A stretch of 64,000 nt of DNA from Sphingomonadaceae bacterium (GCA_024236195.1 JACKKZ010000003.1:591908-655907); one strand, 5' to 3'; shown: positions 26,136 through 35,912, counted from the stretch's first letter. Made by a program: numbers and translations. The notes: generated by a model from the letters alone, not told the origin.

Positions 26136-26983
26136 GCGCGCAGGAAGATTCGATCTCCTACCGCATCATTGCGGATTTGCTGGAGGCCCGCACCGGGCAA
26201 CAGATCGACCGCGGGCGCCGCTGGCGTATCCCGACGACATTGGCGACCGTGTTCCGCAAGCGCGGCATTTCCAACGTCGACCAGCTCGTCTGCCTGCTCG
26301 CTTCCCCCGGCGAAGAGCGGCTCGCCGATGAAGTGGTAGAAGCGCTGCTCAATAACGAGACCTATTTCTTCCGCGACCGGGCAATGTTTGACCAGCTTGA
26401 CGATCATGTGTTGCCCACGCTCCGGGAAAAGCGGGCGATGCGCAAACGGCTCAATATCTGGTGCGCGGGCTGTTCCACCGGGCAGGAGCCATTGTCGCTG
26501 GCGATGCTGTTCCGCAGCCAGAAGGCGCTGTGGGATGGGTGGACCATAGACATTGTTGCCACGGATATCTCCAGCAAGGCGATCGCCACTGCACGGCGCG
26601 GCATCTACAGCCAGTTCGAAGTGCAGCGCGGGCTGAGCGTCACGCAGATGCTGACCCATTTCGAGGAAACGCCGGAAGGCTGGAAAGTCGATCCGGCCCT
26701 GCGCGCCATGATCCGCTATCGCGAACGCAATCTGCTGGAGATGATGGACCCCGACCAGCGTTTCGACCTGGTTCTGTGCCGCAATGTCCTGCTCTATTTT
26801 GACCGGCCGACCCGATCACGTGCGTTTGACATCATTCACAAAACCATGGCTGACGATGGCTGGCTGATGCTGGGCGCAGGGGAAACTGCTTCAAGCCTGA
26901 CCAGCCGGCTAGCCCATGTCCCCAATACGATTGGCCTGCACCAGCCGGTCGGCCTCATGCCTGCAAAACGGCAGGCCATTTGA
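26132..26983 (+). CDS. cheR: Chemoreceptor glutamate O-methyltransferase CheR
   Basis: This 283-residue methyltransferase starts within the cheB stop (ATGA overlap). It has the CheR N-terminal helical domain, the LLNNETYFFRD motif, the SAM-binding IWCAGCSTGQEP motif and VLCRNVLLYF. It methylates glutamates on receptors such as the MCP encoded 1.6 kb downstream. That receptor lacks a C-terminal NWETF-type tether, so CheR must act on it untethered. Confidence 0.95.
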   Translation: MSAQEDSISYRIIADLLEARTGQQIDRGRRWRIPTTLATVFRKRGISNVDQLVCLLASPGEERLADEVVEALLNNETYFFRDRAMFDQLDDHVLPTLREKRAMRKRLNIWCAGCSTGQEPLSLAMLFRSQKALWDGWTIDIVATDISSKAIATARRGIYSQFEVQRGLSVTQMLTHFEETPEGWKVDPALRAMIRYRERNLLEMMDPDQRFDLVLCRNVLLYFDRPTRSRAFDIIHKTMADDGWLMLGAGETASSLTSRLAHVPNTIGLHQPVGLMPAKRQAI

Positions 26984-27029
26984 CCGCAAGAGCAAGCCAA
27001 ACTGCTGCTTTCGCAGGTAAAAATGTCCT

Positions 27030-27044
27030 TAACGCTTACTTAGC
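27030..27044 (+). promoter_or_regulatory. CtrA-like box before the GGDEF-EAL gene
   Basis: TTAACGCTTACTTAG matches the CtrA consensus TTAA-N7-TTAA at seven of eight positions, 33 bp before the next gene. The same stretch carries a CCTTAAC (27028-27034) / GTTAAGG (27054-27060) inverted pair. CtrA controls motility and chemotaxis genes in many alphaproteobacteria; binding here is inferred. Confidence 0.4.
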
Positions 27045-27076
27045 CTAAGGCGGTTAAGGTCGTTTCAGCAAATAGT

Positions 27077-28633
27077 TTGCCTTCTTACTCGAAAGTAGCA
27101 CGTGTGCAGGACAACAGGTTTTTGAACGAACCGCGACTGCTGGTTCTGGCGCCATTGGTGGCGCTGACCCTCGTCTTTGCGAGCGTTTCTGCCTATCTCC
27201 TGCTGAGCGATGAAATCTCGCTTGGTCCCGCCACATCGCTGATTATCGCGGGAATCGGCATCTATGCCGCTGCCATGGCGCTACTGGTCCGGTTTGGCCT
27301 GACGCATATCACCCATCTTGAATCGCTGGGCATGACTGACAGCCTCAGCCTGCTGCCCAACCGGCGCGCGCTGCATGCGGGGATCAAACGCGATCACACC
27401 AAGGGGGAAGAATTCGCAGTTGCCCTGATCGACCTTGATGGCTTCAAGATCGTCAACGACACCTATGGCCACAATGTCGGCGACAAGCTGATCAAGCAAT
27501 GCGCGCTGGTGCTGCACGATGTGTGCGGTGAAGATGCGCGCTGTTTCCGGCTGGGAGGGGATGAATTCGCGATCAGCGTTGTCGGCCCGCTCGCCAGCAC
27601 CATTCTTGAGGGAATCTGCCGCAATTTGCTGCAGCGTTTCAAGACCCCGATCCTGATCGAAGAGCGCCGCATTGCCATCGGTGCAAGTATTGGCCTGTCT
27701 GCCAGCAACGGCAGTGACGGCCTCACATCCTCCGAATTGCTGCGCCGGTCAGACGTCGCCATGTATGCAGCCAAGAGCAGCGGCAAGGGCCGTTGCATAT
27801 GGTACAAGGACGAGTTTGACCATAACCGCGAAGCCATGCGCGCGCTGGATGAAGAGCTGCGCCAAGCCCTGGCCAATGGGGAATTTACGCTCAACTATCA
27901 GCCACTGGTCGACAGCCATAGCGGCAAGGTGATGGCGGTTGAGAGCCTGATCCGCTGGAACCGCCCGCAAGGCGACCCGATCGGACCGCATATTTTCATT
28001 CCGGTGGCAGAGGAATCCGGGCTCATCAACCCGATGGGCCTGTGGGTCCTGCGCAAGGCCTGCAGCGATGCTCTGGCTTGGGACGGCATCAAACTGTCGG
28101 TCAATATCTCTGCCGCCCAGTTGCGTGATCCGGAGCTGCCCGTGCAGCTTGCCCAGATCCTGGAGGAAACCGGCTTCCCGGCAGATCGGTTGGAGCTGGA
28201 AATCACGGAAACCTGTCTCGTGCTCGATCCGGCAGTGGCCGAACGCAGCCTCGACATGCTGCGCGGCTTTGGCGTGAATATCTCGCTCGACGATTTCGGC
28301 ACCGGCTACGCCTCCATCGGCTTCCTGCGCCAGTTCCGCTTTGAAAAGCTCAAACTGGACCGTTCGCTGGTGGTCAATGCCGGCGATGATGATGGCTCAC
28401 GTGCCATGATGCTCTCCAGCATTACCGTCGCCCGCGCACTCAAGATGGATGTTACCGCCGAAGGCGTGGAAACCGAGCAGCAGGCAGAGCTGGTCCGGGC
28501 CGCAGGCTGTGACCTGATCCAGGGCTGGCTCTATTACAAGGCGATGCCCGCAGAAGACATTACCGCACTCCTGCAAAAGGCAGGCGAAGCAGACCAATCA
28601 CCGCACAGCGATATCGCTCCGAGGGCAGCATGA
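27077..28633 (+). CDS. Membrane-bound GGDEF-EAL cyclic-di-GMP signalling protein
   Basis: The protein has two N-terminal membrane helices (about residues 20-73), then a GGDEF domain (DSLSLLPNRRAL, DLDGFKIVNDTYGH, RLGGDEFAI) and an EAL domain (AVESLIRW, LEITET, DDFGTGYAS, EGVETE). The GGDEF core is intact, so cyclase activity is possible. There is no RxxD inhibitory site at the usual place. The EAL signature reads ESL, still within the ExL pattern, and the other metal and catalytic motifs are kept. The TTG at 27077 is the earliest start; a GTG at 27104 is an alternative. The stop overlaps the start of the chemoreceptor gene (ATGA), tying c-di-GMP turnover to chemosensing. Confidence 0.9.
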   Translation: MPSYSKVARVQDNRFLNEPRLLVLAPLVALTLVFASVSAYLLLSDEISLGPATSLIIAGIGIYAAAMALLVRFGLTHITHLESLGMTDSLSLLPNRRALHAGIKRDHTKGEEFAVALIDLDGFKIVNDTYGHNVGDKLIKQCALVLHDVCGEDARCFRLGGDEFAISVVGPLASTILEGICRNLLQRFKTPILIEERRIAIGASIGLSASNGSDGLTSSELLRRSDVAMYAAKSSGKGRCIWYKDEFDHNREAMRALDEELRQALANGEFTLNYQPLVDSHSGKVMAVESLIRWNRPQGDPIGPHIFIPVAEESGLINPMGLWVLRKACSDALAWDGIKLSVNISAAQLRDPELPVQLAQILEETGFPADRLELEITETCLVLDPAVAERSLDMLRGFGVNISLDDFGTGYASIGFLRQFRFEKLKLDRSLVVNAGDDDGSRAMMLSSITVARALKMDVTAEGVETEQQAELVRAAGCDLIQGWLYYKAMPAEDITALLQKAGEADQSPHSDIAPRAA

Positions 28634-30387
28634 ACGCGATCAGTCATGAATTCGAACAGTTTGAAAGCGCGGCGCTGGACAATGTACCGCAGCAGGCTGG
28701 TGAAGCAGCACCTGCTGATACCGCGGCCCAGCCAGCCCGCTGGTGGCAATATCGCCGCCAGTCGATTTCCGGCAAGGTGCGGCTGCTAGTCGGCAGCGTA
28801 ATCGCCATGTTTGTCTGCGTGATCGCCATTGTCGCCTTCACGGTTTTCGTAATCCGTTCCGGGTCCAGCTCTGCGATCGAGCTGTCCCGTTCCGGCCATT
28901 CGATCAGTTCGCTCGCCGCTGAATTGAGCATTGCCCGTAACGCCACCGGGCGGCTTGGCGATGGCCAGGGCGACGCCACTGAGGCTGAGACCGTAGCGAC
29001 GGCCCTGGGCAATGCAGTTTCCCTGGCCGCAGAGGCGAAGGGGCAGCTCGATGCGTCAGACCCGGTTTTCTCCGCAGAAATGGCTACGATCCAGACGCGC
29101 GTGATTGCGCTGTCTGGCACCATGCCAAATCCGGGCGAAGCCAGCTCTACTGAGCGGGCACGGTTCATCACCGATGCGGAAAATCTCTTTGCCGATAGCT
29201 GGGACCTGCGTAACCGGCTGGTGGTGGACGGCGAAGCAGCAACACAGGCGGTCCTCAGGCAGGTCACCTGGATCTTTGCTCTGCTGGCTGCCTTGCTTGC
29301 TATTACCGTAGGCTTCGGATTTGCCCTTGGCCGGATCGTTTCGCATGACCTGACTGCCGCCATTACGCGGGTGACCAACGGCCTGACCCTGCTCGCCAAA
29401 GGCAAGCAGATCGAGGAAATCACCGACACCGAACGTGCCGACGAAGTTGGCGAAATGGCCCGGACGCTCGACGTGTTCCAGCGCGCATCAGGCAAATATC
29501 GCGCCATGGTCAAAGAACGGATCGACGAACGTAATGACCAGCGAGACCTCCTCCGGCGGCTCGCAGACCAGTTTGACGGGTCGATCAATGAAATTGTCTC
29601 CAACGTGGCGGCTGCCTCCAGCCAGCTGCAAACCACGGCGACCAGCCTGGCTGCCTCGGCTGACCAGTCAGCAGGCCAGATCGGCACTGTGTCCGTGGCC
29701 ATGGAAGAAGCCTCCTCCGGCGTTACAGCCGCCGCTGCGGCCAGCGATGAATTCGCCATGTCGATTGGCGAAATCAGCCGTCAGGCTACCCATTCGGCAG
29801 AGCTGGCGCGCACGGTCAGCACCACCGCCAGCGAAGCGGACAGCACGATCAGCGCCATGTATGCGTCTGCCATCGAAGTCGGCCAGGTGGTCGAGCTGAT
29901 CCAGTCGATCGCCCAGCGCACCAATTTGCTCGCGCTCAACGCATCTATCGAAGCGGCGCGCGGTGGCGAGGCCGGTCGCGGCTTTGCCGTGGTGGCGTCT
30001 GAAGTGAAGGAACTGGCCGCGCAGACCAGCCGCGCAACGCAGGAAGTGTCCGAACAGATCCGCACCATGCAGCAATCAACCGATGCCAGCGTGACGGCGC
30101 TGCGCAATATCAGTGGCCAGATTGACCAGCTGGAATCGACCGCCGTGTCTATTGCGTCTGCTGTCGACCAGCAGGCGGTGGCGGGGCAGGACCTGGCCCG
30201 CAGCATCGACCTGGCCGCCAATGGCACAGACCGCGTGGCCGCCAATCTCGCGCAAGTACGCGAAGTGTCGCTCGCTACGGGCAGCGCTGCGTCGCAATTG
30301 CTGCAATCTGCCACCAGCCTGGGTGAACAGGCAGCCGAACTGCGCAGCAAGTCGCAGGAATTCCTGGCGCAAGTGCGGCGGGACTGA
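28630..30387 (+). CDS. Methyl-accepting chemotaxis protein
   Basis: The 585-residue receptor has an unusually long N-terminal cytoplasmic tail (about 45 residues), TM1 near residues 60-80, a periplasmic helical sensor of about 130 residues and TM2 near 210-235. A HAMP domain follows (ITRVTNGLTLLAKGKQIEEI ... DEVGEMARTLDVFQ), then a signalling domain with the hairpin tip RTNLLALNASIEAARGGEAG. The C-terminus lacks the NWETF/xWxxF pentapeptide. It is translationally coupled to the GGDEF-EAL gene. The ligand is unknown. Confidence 0.93.
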   Translation: MNAISHEFEQFESAALDNVPQQAGEAAPADTAAQPARWWQYRRQSISGKVRLLVGSVIAMFVCVIAIVAFTVFVIRSGSSSAIELSRSGHSISSLAAELSIARNATGRLGDGQGDATEAETVATALGNAVSLAAEAKGQLDASDPVFSAEMATIQTRVIALSGTMPNPGEASSTERARFITDAENLFADSWDLRNRLVVDGEAATQAVLRQVTWIFALLAALLAITVGFGFALGRIVSHDLTAAITRVTNGLTLLAKGKQIEEITDTERADEVGEMARTLDVFQRASGKYRAMVKERIDERNDQRDLLRRLADQFDGSINEIVSNVAAASSQLQTTATSLAASADQSAGQIGTVSVAMEEASSGVTAAAAASDEFAMSIGEISRQATHSAELARTVSTTASEADSTISAMYASAIEVGQVVELIQSIAQRTNLLALNASIEAARGGEAGRGFAVVASEVKELAAQTSRATQEVSEQIRTMQQSTDASVTALRNISGQIDQLESTAVSIASAVDQQAVAGQDLARSIDLAANGTDRVAANLAQVREVSLATGSAASQLLQSATSLGEQAAELRSKSQEFLAQVRRD

Positions 30388-30389
30388 CT

Positions 30390-31613
30390 TCAGTCAGCCA
30401 GCCACAATTCGTGGCTGTCGATCCTGAGCTTGGCAATGGAACGCAGTGCCTCGGCACGGGTGGCGGCTTCCATGCGGAAGGCATCATGCACCATGCGCTC
30501 GCCCAGCAGCAGGTCGAATAGGTCAATCTCACCCAGCTCATGCCCACGGCGCAGCTTCAGCAGCGCGGCCATTTGCGCATCCATCGCCTGCCGCGCGCGC
30601 TTCCACGCAGCAATACGATAGCGTGCTTCGGCCAGGTCGGCATCGGCGACTTCCTTCACCCCGAACCGCGCAAGTTGGGCTTCCGCCTGTGCCGCACTTG
30701 CTTCTGCACCCGCCTGCTCAGCCAGTGCCTTGCGATGACCACCACCAAGCGGGATGGAAAACAGCAACCCGGCCCCGCGTTCGGCCCCACCGCGTTCGGA
30801 AAATAGCCGTACTCCGACGGAGGGATCGGCCATGCGCTCCTTCTGCGCGCGCTGTGCAATGGCGGCACTTTGCTGAGCCTGCGCATCGGCAGCGGTGATC
30901 TCGTGGCTGTTCATCGGCACCAGTGCTGCAAGCCGCAGCAGTTCTTCATCACTGACCAGCGGCTCCGGCAGCTCTGGCGGCGTTTCGGGCACTACCAATG
31001 CCGGAAAATGCGCGGCCAGCCGGGCCTTGGCCAGTGATGCCTGCCCGGCGGATTGCTCAGCCAGCACCCGTGCCGTGCCTAATGCCGCTTCGGCCTGATC
31101 AACATCCAGCCGCGAAGCATCGCGCAGTTGCTCACGCCGTTTCACCACTGCGAGGGCCTTTTCGTAGTTGCGCACGGCCGTGCTGTCGATCCGGGCCTGT
31201 GCCTCTGCCGCAAGCCAGTCGAACCAGTAGCCAGACAGCAGCAGCGCGGCCTGGTGTTTGGCATCCTCAGCGATATTGTCTGCGGCCAGTACGCCTGCTT
31301 CGCCGATTTCACGGTCCAGCCGGGCTTTGCCGGGCAGGCGGAAAGCGCGGGTGAGCGCGGCGTCATATTCGTCAAACTCGCCTTCGCGGTCGATGCGGCG
31401 GCGGGTGTAACTGCCGGAGAATGTGATCTCGTGTGTGCCCTTGGACCGGGCGCGGGCGTCGGCGCGGGCGGCTTCTGCACGGGCGCGGGCAGCGACGACG
31501 CTAGGATGCGAGTCGAGCGCGGCCTGCACGTCAGCCTCTTCGGGCAGGCCGGGTTCAGCCGCGAGCGGTGTTGCCAGCAAGGCGGCGGAGAGGAGGAAAG
31601 GAATTATCCGCAT
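30390..31613 (-). CDS. CzcC-type outer-membrane efflux channel (TolC family)
   Basis: The 407-residue protein has a signal peptide (IIPFLLSAALLATPLAAE) and the two long helical, Ala-rich repeats of TolC-family outer-membrane channels (ARARAEAARADARAR and the matching C-terminal AQAEAQLARFG segment). It is the third gene of a leftward operon after the adaptor and the RND pump, with 3-4 bp spacings. It should complete the tripartite metal efflux complex from inner membrane to outside. The stop is only 2 bp from the stop of the convergent chemoreceptor gene. Confidence 0.88.
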   Translation of the reverse strand: MRIIPFLLSAALLATPLAAEPGLPEEADVQAALDSHPSVVAARARAEAARADARARSKGTHEITFSGSYTRRRIDREGEFDEYDAALTRAFRLPGKARLDREIGEAGVLAADNIAEDAKHQAALLLSGYWFDWLAAEAQARIDSTAVRNYEKALAVVKRREQLRDASRLDVDQAEAALGTARVLAEQSAGQASLAKARLAAHFPALVVPETPPELPEPLVSDEELLRLAALVPMNSHEITAADAQAQQSAAIAQRAQKERMADPSVGVRLFSERGGAERGAGLLFSIPLGGGHRKALAEQAGAEASAAQAEAQLARFGVKEVADADLAEARYRIAAWKRARQAMDAQMAALLKLRRGHELGEIDLFDLLLGERMVHDAFRMEAATRAEALRSIAKLRIDSHELWLAD

Positions 31614-31616
31614 GGC

Positions 31617-34600
31617 TCAGGCCTCCCCTGCCGGATGGTCATGGTCGCCAGCCTCACGCTCAGCCGCATTCTCGCCGAAGCGTTCATAGAGGATCGGCAG
31701 GAGCACCAGCGTCAGCAGCGTGGCGGAGACCAGCCCGCCAATCACCACGATGGCGAGCGGCTTCTGGATTTCCGAACCCGGCCCGGTGGCAAAGAGCAGC
31801 GGAACAAGGCCAAAGGCAGCGATCGTCGCCGTCATCATTACCGGGCGCAGGCGGCGTTCTGCCCCCCGCCGGACTGCTTCGGACAGGCTCATGCCTTCCT
31901 CGCGCAATTGGCGGAAATAGGTGACCATCACCAAGCCGTTCAGCACCGCAATGCCGAGCAGCGCGATAAAGCCGACCGAAGCGGGGACGGAGAGATATTC
32001 GCCCGACAGCGCGAGCGCGATCATCCCGCCGACCATGGCGAAAGGGATATTGGTGAGGATCAGCAGCGAGGCGCGCGCCGAGCCCAGCGTGAAATAGAGG
32101 ATGGCAAAGATCATCAGGATCGAAATCGGCAGCACCACCGCCAACCGGGCCGAAGCGCGCTGCTGGTTCTCGAACTGCCCGCCCCATTCCAGCCGATAGC
32201 CCGGCGGCAGGTCGACATTGGCGGCAATGTCCACCTTGGCTTCATCGACATAGCCGACCAGGTCGCGGCCCGAAACGAAGGCCTGCACCATGGCGTAGCG
32301 CGAGCCGTTTTCATGCTCCAGCTTTACCGGGCCTTCGATCCGGCTGACACTGGCAATGTCGCTCGCACGGACCAGCTGGCCTGACGGGGTGCGATAGAGC
32401 TGGTCGGCAAAGCTGGTTGCATCCATCCCGCCCGCGCCATTGCCGCGCAGCATGATCGGTATACGGCCCACCCCCTCTGCCACCACGCCAGCAGGCATGC
32501 CTTCCACCTGTGCGCGCATCATGTCCTGCAGCGTACTGACCGGCATACCCAGCCGCCCGGCAGCGGTGCGGTCAATATCAATCAAGAGGTAATCGACCTG
32601 GTCATTGGCGACGGTGGAGGCTTCGCTGGTCCCCTCGATCCCTTCCAGCCGCGCCTGGATTTCGCCAGCAATCCGGGAAAGCTCGTTCAAGTCAGGCCCG
32701 AACAGCTTGATCGCGAGATCCCCGCGCGCGCCGGTGAGCATTTCCGATGTGCGCATATCAATCGGCTGGGTGAAGGTCGGCTCGATGCCGGGGAATTGCT
32801 CCATCACTGTGCGCAATTCGCCCAGCAGCCATTCCTTGTCCGCCACCCGCCATTCCTCGCGCGGCTTGAGCTTGAGGAAGCTGTCCGTCTCATTCGGGCT
32901 CATCGGGTCGAGGCCCAGTTCGTCTGAACCGACACGGGCAATCACGGCTTCCACTTCAGGCACTCGCTTGAGGATCGCGCGCTGGACTTTCATGTCGCCT
33001 GCCACACTATGGTCGAGCGAGATCGAAGGCAGCTTGGTCAGCTGCACGATGACGGAGCCTTCATCCATCACCGGGAGGAAGGTCTTGCCGGTGAAGCTAT
33101 AGGCCACCCCGGTCAGCAGCAGGGCAATGCCCGCCACGGTGAACACCCGCTTCTTATGCGCGAAACTGGCATCGAGCAGCCGCGCATAACGCGGCGAAAG
33201 CTGGCGCATCAGCCAGGGTTCGTGGTGTCCCTGCTTCACCTTGAGCATGTAGAATGCCAGCACCGGGATCAGCGTAAGCGACAGCACCAGCGCGGAAAGC
33301 AGCGCCAGCACGATGGTCTTGGCCACGGGCGAGAACAGCTTGCCTTCCAGCCCCTCCAGCGTGAGCAGCGGAAGGAAAACCAGCGCGATAATCGCCATGC
33401 CCGATGCCACCGGCTTGGCAACCTCTGCCGAGGCAATGAAGATATTGTGCAATTTGCCCGAACGTGCGTGTTTTGCATCAGACAGGCGCTCGACGACATT
33501 CTCCACCACCACCACGGCACCATCGACCAATATGCCGACTGCTATGGCGAGACCGCCGAGACTCATGAGGTTTGCACTCAACCCCAGCGCGCGCATGAAG
33601 ATGAAGGTCAGCAGCACTGCCATCGGCAGCGCCAGCGCAACAATCGCCGAGGCGCGAAAATCGCCGAGGAACAGCAGCAACAGGATTACCACCAGCACGG
33701 TCGCTTCCAGCAAGGCGCTTTCCACTGTGCCCACAGCGCTTTCGATCAGGTCGGAACGGTCATAGAACACGTCCACGCTCATGCCTTCGGGCAAGGTCGG
33801 TGCAATCTCGTCCAGCCTTTGCTTGACCCCCTCGACAACCTTGGAGGCATCCTCGCCACGCAGGCCAATCACCAGCCCCTGCACCGCTTCGCCAGTGCCA
33901 TTCTTGGTCACGGCACCATAGCGCGTGAGGCTGCCCATGCGCACTTGCGCGACATCGCCCACACGGACAATCGCCCCGCCATCAGATTTGACCACTACGG
34001 CAGCGAGGTCATCGAGATTGCGGATCGCCCCGGTGGAGCGCACGATCAGAGCTTCTTCCCCGCTGGTCAGCCGCCCTGCCCCGTCATTGCGGTTGGACAT
34101 TTCGATCGCTTCAGCAAGGTCCGCCGTACTGAGATTGGCCGCTGCCAGTGCGGCATTATCTGGCGCGACTTCAAACGTCTCGGCATAGCCACCGAGCGAA
34201 TTCACATCCGCAACGCCGGGCACAGTGCGCAGGGCAGGACGGATAATCCAGTCCAGCACACGCCGCTTTTCTTCCAGCGATTGCGGCCCTTCCAGCGTGA
34301 ACATGAACATTTCGGAGAGGGGAGTGGAGATCGGGGCCAGCCCGCCTTCCACCGTATCGGGCATATCGCCCATCACTGCATTGAGCCGCTCCGCAACCTG
34401 CTGGCGCGCCCAATAGATGTCCGTGCTGTCGTCAAAGTCGATGGTGATATCGGCGATCGCATATTTCGCGACCGAGCGGAGCACGGTTTGGTCCGGAATG
34501 CCCAGCATTTCCATCTCGACCGGCGCAATCACGCGGCTTTCAACCTCCTCCGGCGTCATGCCGGGGGCCTTGAGGATGATCTTCACCTGCGTGGTGCTGA

Positions 34601-34724
34601 TATCGGGGAAAGCGTCAATCGGCAGCCGCGCAAAGGACCACGCCCCGATCCCGGCAAGGATCACCGCCAGCCCGATTACGGCAAGGCGGAGCGAAAGCGC
34701 CTTTTCAACGAGGTTACGCAGCAC
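31617..34724 (-). CDS. CzcA/CusA-type heavy-metal RND efflux pump
   Basis: The 1035-residue inner-membrane transporter has the RND layout: TM1 at the N-terminus, large periplasmic loops after TM1 and TM7, and a heavy-metal family pattern (LPIDAFPDISTTQVKI; PGMTPEEVESRV). The TM4 motif GILVDGAVVVVENV keeps the proton-relay acidic residue typical of HME-RND pumps. The start is a GTG at 34724 with GGCGGAG eight to fourteen bases upstream; the adaptor stop lies within that stretch. The metal (Zn, Co, Cd, Ni or Cu/Ag) cannot be fixed from sequence by eye. Confidence 0.93.
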   Translation of the reverse strand: MLRNLVEKALSLRLAVIGLAVILAGIGAWSFARLPIDAFPDISTTQVKIILKAPGMTPEEVESRVIAPVEMEMLGIPDQTVLRSVAKYAIADITIDFDDSTDIYWARQQVAERLNAVMGDMPDTVEGGLAPISTPLSEMFMFTLEGPQSLEEKRRVLDWIIRPALRTVPGVADVNSLGGYAETFEVAPDNAALAAANLSTADLAEAIEMSNRNDGAGRLTSGEEALIVRSTGAIRNLDDLAAVVVKSDGGAIVRVGDVAQVRMGSLTRYGAVTKNGTGEAVQGLVIGLRGEDASKVVEGVKQRLDEIAPTLPEGMSVDVFYDRSDLIESAVGTVESALLEATVLVVILLLLFLGDFRASAIVALALPMAVLLTFIFMRALGLSANLMSLGGLAIAVGILVDGAVVVVENVVERLSDAKHARSGKLHNIFIASAEVAKPVASGMAIIALVFLPLLTLEGLEGKLFSPVAKTIVLALLSALVLSLTLIPVLAFYMLKVKQGHHEPWLMRQLSPRYARLLDASFAHKKRVFTVAGIALLLTGVAYSFTGKTFLPVMDEGSVIVQLTKLPSISLDHSVAGDMKVQRAILKRVPEVEAVIARVGSDELGLDPMSPNETDSFLKLKPREEWRVADKEWLLGELRTVMEQFPGIEPTFTQPIDMRTSEMLTGARGDLAIKLFGPDLNELSRIAGEIQARLEGIEGTSEASTVANDQVDYLLIDIDRTAAGRLGMPVSTLQDMMRAQVEGMPAGVVAEGVGRIPIMLRGNGAGGMDATSFADQLYRTPSGQLVRASDIASVSRIEGPVKLEHENGSRYAMVQAFVSGRDLVGYVDEAKVDIAANVDLPPGYRLEWGGQFENQQRASARLAVVLPISILMIFAILYFTLGSARASLLILTNIPFAMVGGMIALALSGEYLSVPASVGFIALLGIAVLNGLVMVTYFRQLREEGMSLSEAVRRGAERRLRPVMMTATIAAFGLVPLLFATGPGSEIQKPLAIVVIGGLVSATLLTLVLLPILYERFGENAAEREAGDHDHPAGEA

Positions 34725-34728
34725 TGGC

Positions 34729-35811
34729 TTACTCCGCCGACATGGCTTTGAGTTCAGCGACGCTGCTGGCGGCGACGGTTTCGCCTGCCTTCAGCCCTTC
34801 GCCGATCACGGCATTGTCGCCCGCGCGGGAGACTACCGTAACCTTGCGCGCTTCGTAGCTCTTGCCCTTCTTCACGAAGACATGGTCAGCATCGCCGATG
34901 CGGGTAATGGCGCTGGCCGGGATGGCCACGCCGCTGCCACCGGCATTGCCCGAAATCGTTACGCTGACATTGCGCCCGGCCACGATCCCTGGCGCAGCGC
35001 CGATGCTGGCGCGGGCCAGCACGGAACGGGTCGCAGGATCAATTGAAGGCGCAACAGTCAGGACTTGCCCGCCAACCTCAACCGGAGTGCCATCGTCTCC
35101 TGTGACCATGACCTGTACCGACATTCCGGGGCGAACGGACTTGGCCAGCCGTTCGGGCAATTGCAGCTCGATTTGGTAGGCGCCTGTCGCTTCGATCACG
35201 AAGGGAGCAGACATGCCATCGACCGGCCCACCCGTTTCAACGCCGACATGTGCCACGCGCCCGGATATGGGCGCGCTCAGCGTCATGGTTCCATCCGGCC
35301 CGGCCCCTGCCAGCGAAGTCAGGCGGCGCTGCTCAGCCAGGCTTGCTCGTGCCTGCGCCAAGGCTGCGCGCGCTTCGTCCGCCCGTGCCTGCGCAATCAC
35401 GCCTTCATCAGCCAATTGCACTAACCGCTTCGCCCGCGCTTCGGCCAGCCCGACCTCGGCCTGCGCACGGGCAAGGTCACCGCGAATTTGCACCGGCTCT
35501 GCCGAACGGACCAAGGCCAGCGCCTGCCCGCGCCGCACCGCCTGCCCTTCGATCACATAGACCCGCACTGCCGCACCGGGGAACGGAGCCGTCACTGCCA
35601 CGCGCGCTTCGGGTGGCAAGGTCACGACACCCGGAACGCTGCCAATCGGCACTTCGGAGATTTCTTTCGCTGTCGCGTCCTTGATGTCTAACCCGGCCAG
35701 CGGGTCAGCGACCTCCCCCTGCGCCGTTTCAGCAACTTGCGTATCAGAACAGGCTGGCAGCGCGGCAAGCACAGCAACCAAAGCGAGCGTGGGGAGGATT
35801 CGAAGAGCCAT
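34729..35811 (-). CDS. CzcB-type RND periplasmic adaptor lipoprotein
   Basis: The 360-residue membrane-fusion protein has a lipobox (AALPAC), a barrel/lipoyl half (VAVTAPFPGAAVRVYVIEGQAVRRGQALALV), an alpha-hairpin rich in Ala and Arg (AQAEVGLAEARAKRL), the second lipoyl half and a C-terminal VTVVSRAGDNAVIGEGLKAGE domain. It links the RND pump to the TolC-type channel. It is the first gene of the operon; GAGGGTGAT precedes the ATG. Transcription starts in the 101-bp gap shared with the divergent regulator gene. Confidence 0.9.
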   Translation of the reverse strand: MALRILPTLALVAVLAALPACSDTQVAETAQGEVADPLAGLDIKDATAKEISEVPIGSVPGVVTLPPEARVAVTAPFPGAAVRVYVIEGQAVRRGQALALVRSAEPVQIRGDLARAQAEVGLAEARAKRLVQLADEGVIAQARADEARAALAQARASLAEQRRLTSLAGAGPDGTMTLSAPISGRVAHVGVETGGPVDGMSAPFVIEATGAYQIELQLPERLAKSVRPGMSVQVMVTGDDGTPVEVGGQVLTVAPSIDPATRSVLARASIGAAPGIVAGRNVSVTISGNAGGSGVAIPASAITRIGDADHVFVKKGKSYEARKVTVVSRAGDNAVIGEGLKAGETVAASSVAELKAMSAE

Positions 35812-35834
35812 ATCACCCTCATGCCCCAGCTAGC

Positions 35835-35873
35835 TGACAACAACTTGTCAGTTTGGCAGCTTCTTGTCAGTTT
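35835..35873. promoter_or_regulatory. TGACAA/TTGTCA half-site array between metal pump and its two-component system
   Basis: Three related half-sites are seen: TGACAA (35835-35840), TTGTCAGTTT (35845-35854) and TTGTCAGTTT again (35864-35873). The first two form an inverted repeat with a 4-bp spacer, the last two a direct repeat 19 bp apart. OmpR-type regulators bind such repeats. The site suits autoregulation plus control of the pump operon. Confidence 0.6.
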
Positions 35874-35912
35874 CATGCGGCATATATCCAGCATGATGGA
35901 GAGGACACCGAC

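Noticed and set aside
33009..34751. 580-residue open frame opposite the CzcA gene
   Set aside because: Composition is His/Arg/Gln-rich and typical of a reverse-strand shadow; CzcA motifs are unambiguous on the other strand.
30390..35811. Multidrug (HAE-type) RND pump
   Set aside because: The TM4 region and the N-terminal FPDISTTQV pattern fit the heavy-metal branch, and a metal-type two-component system is divergent.
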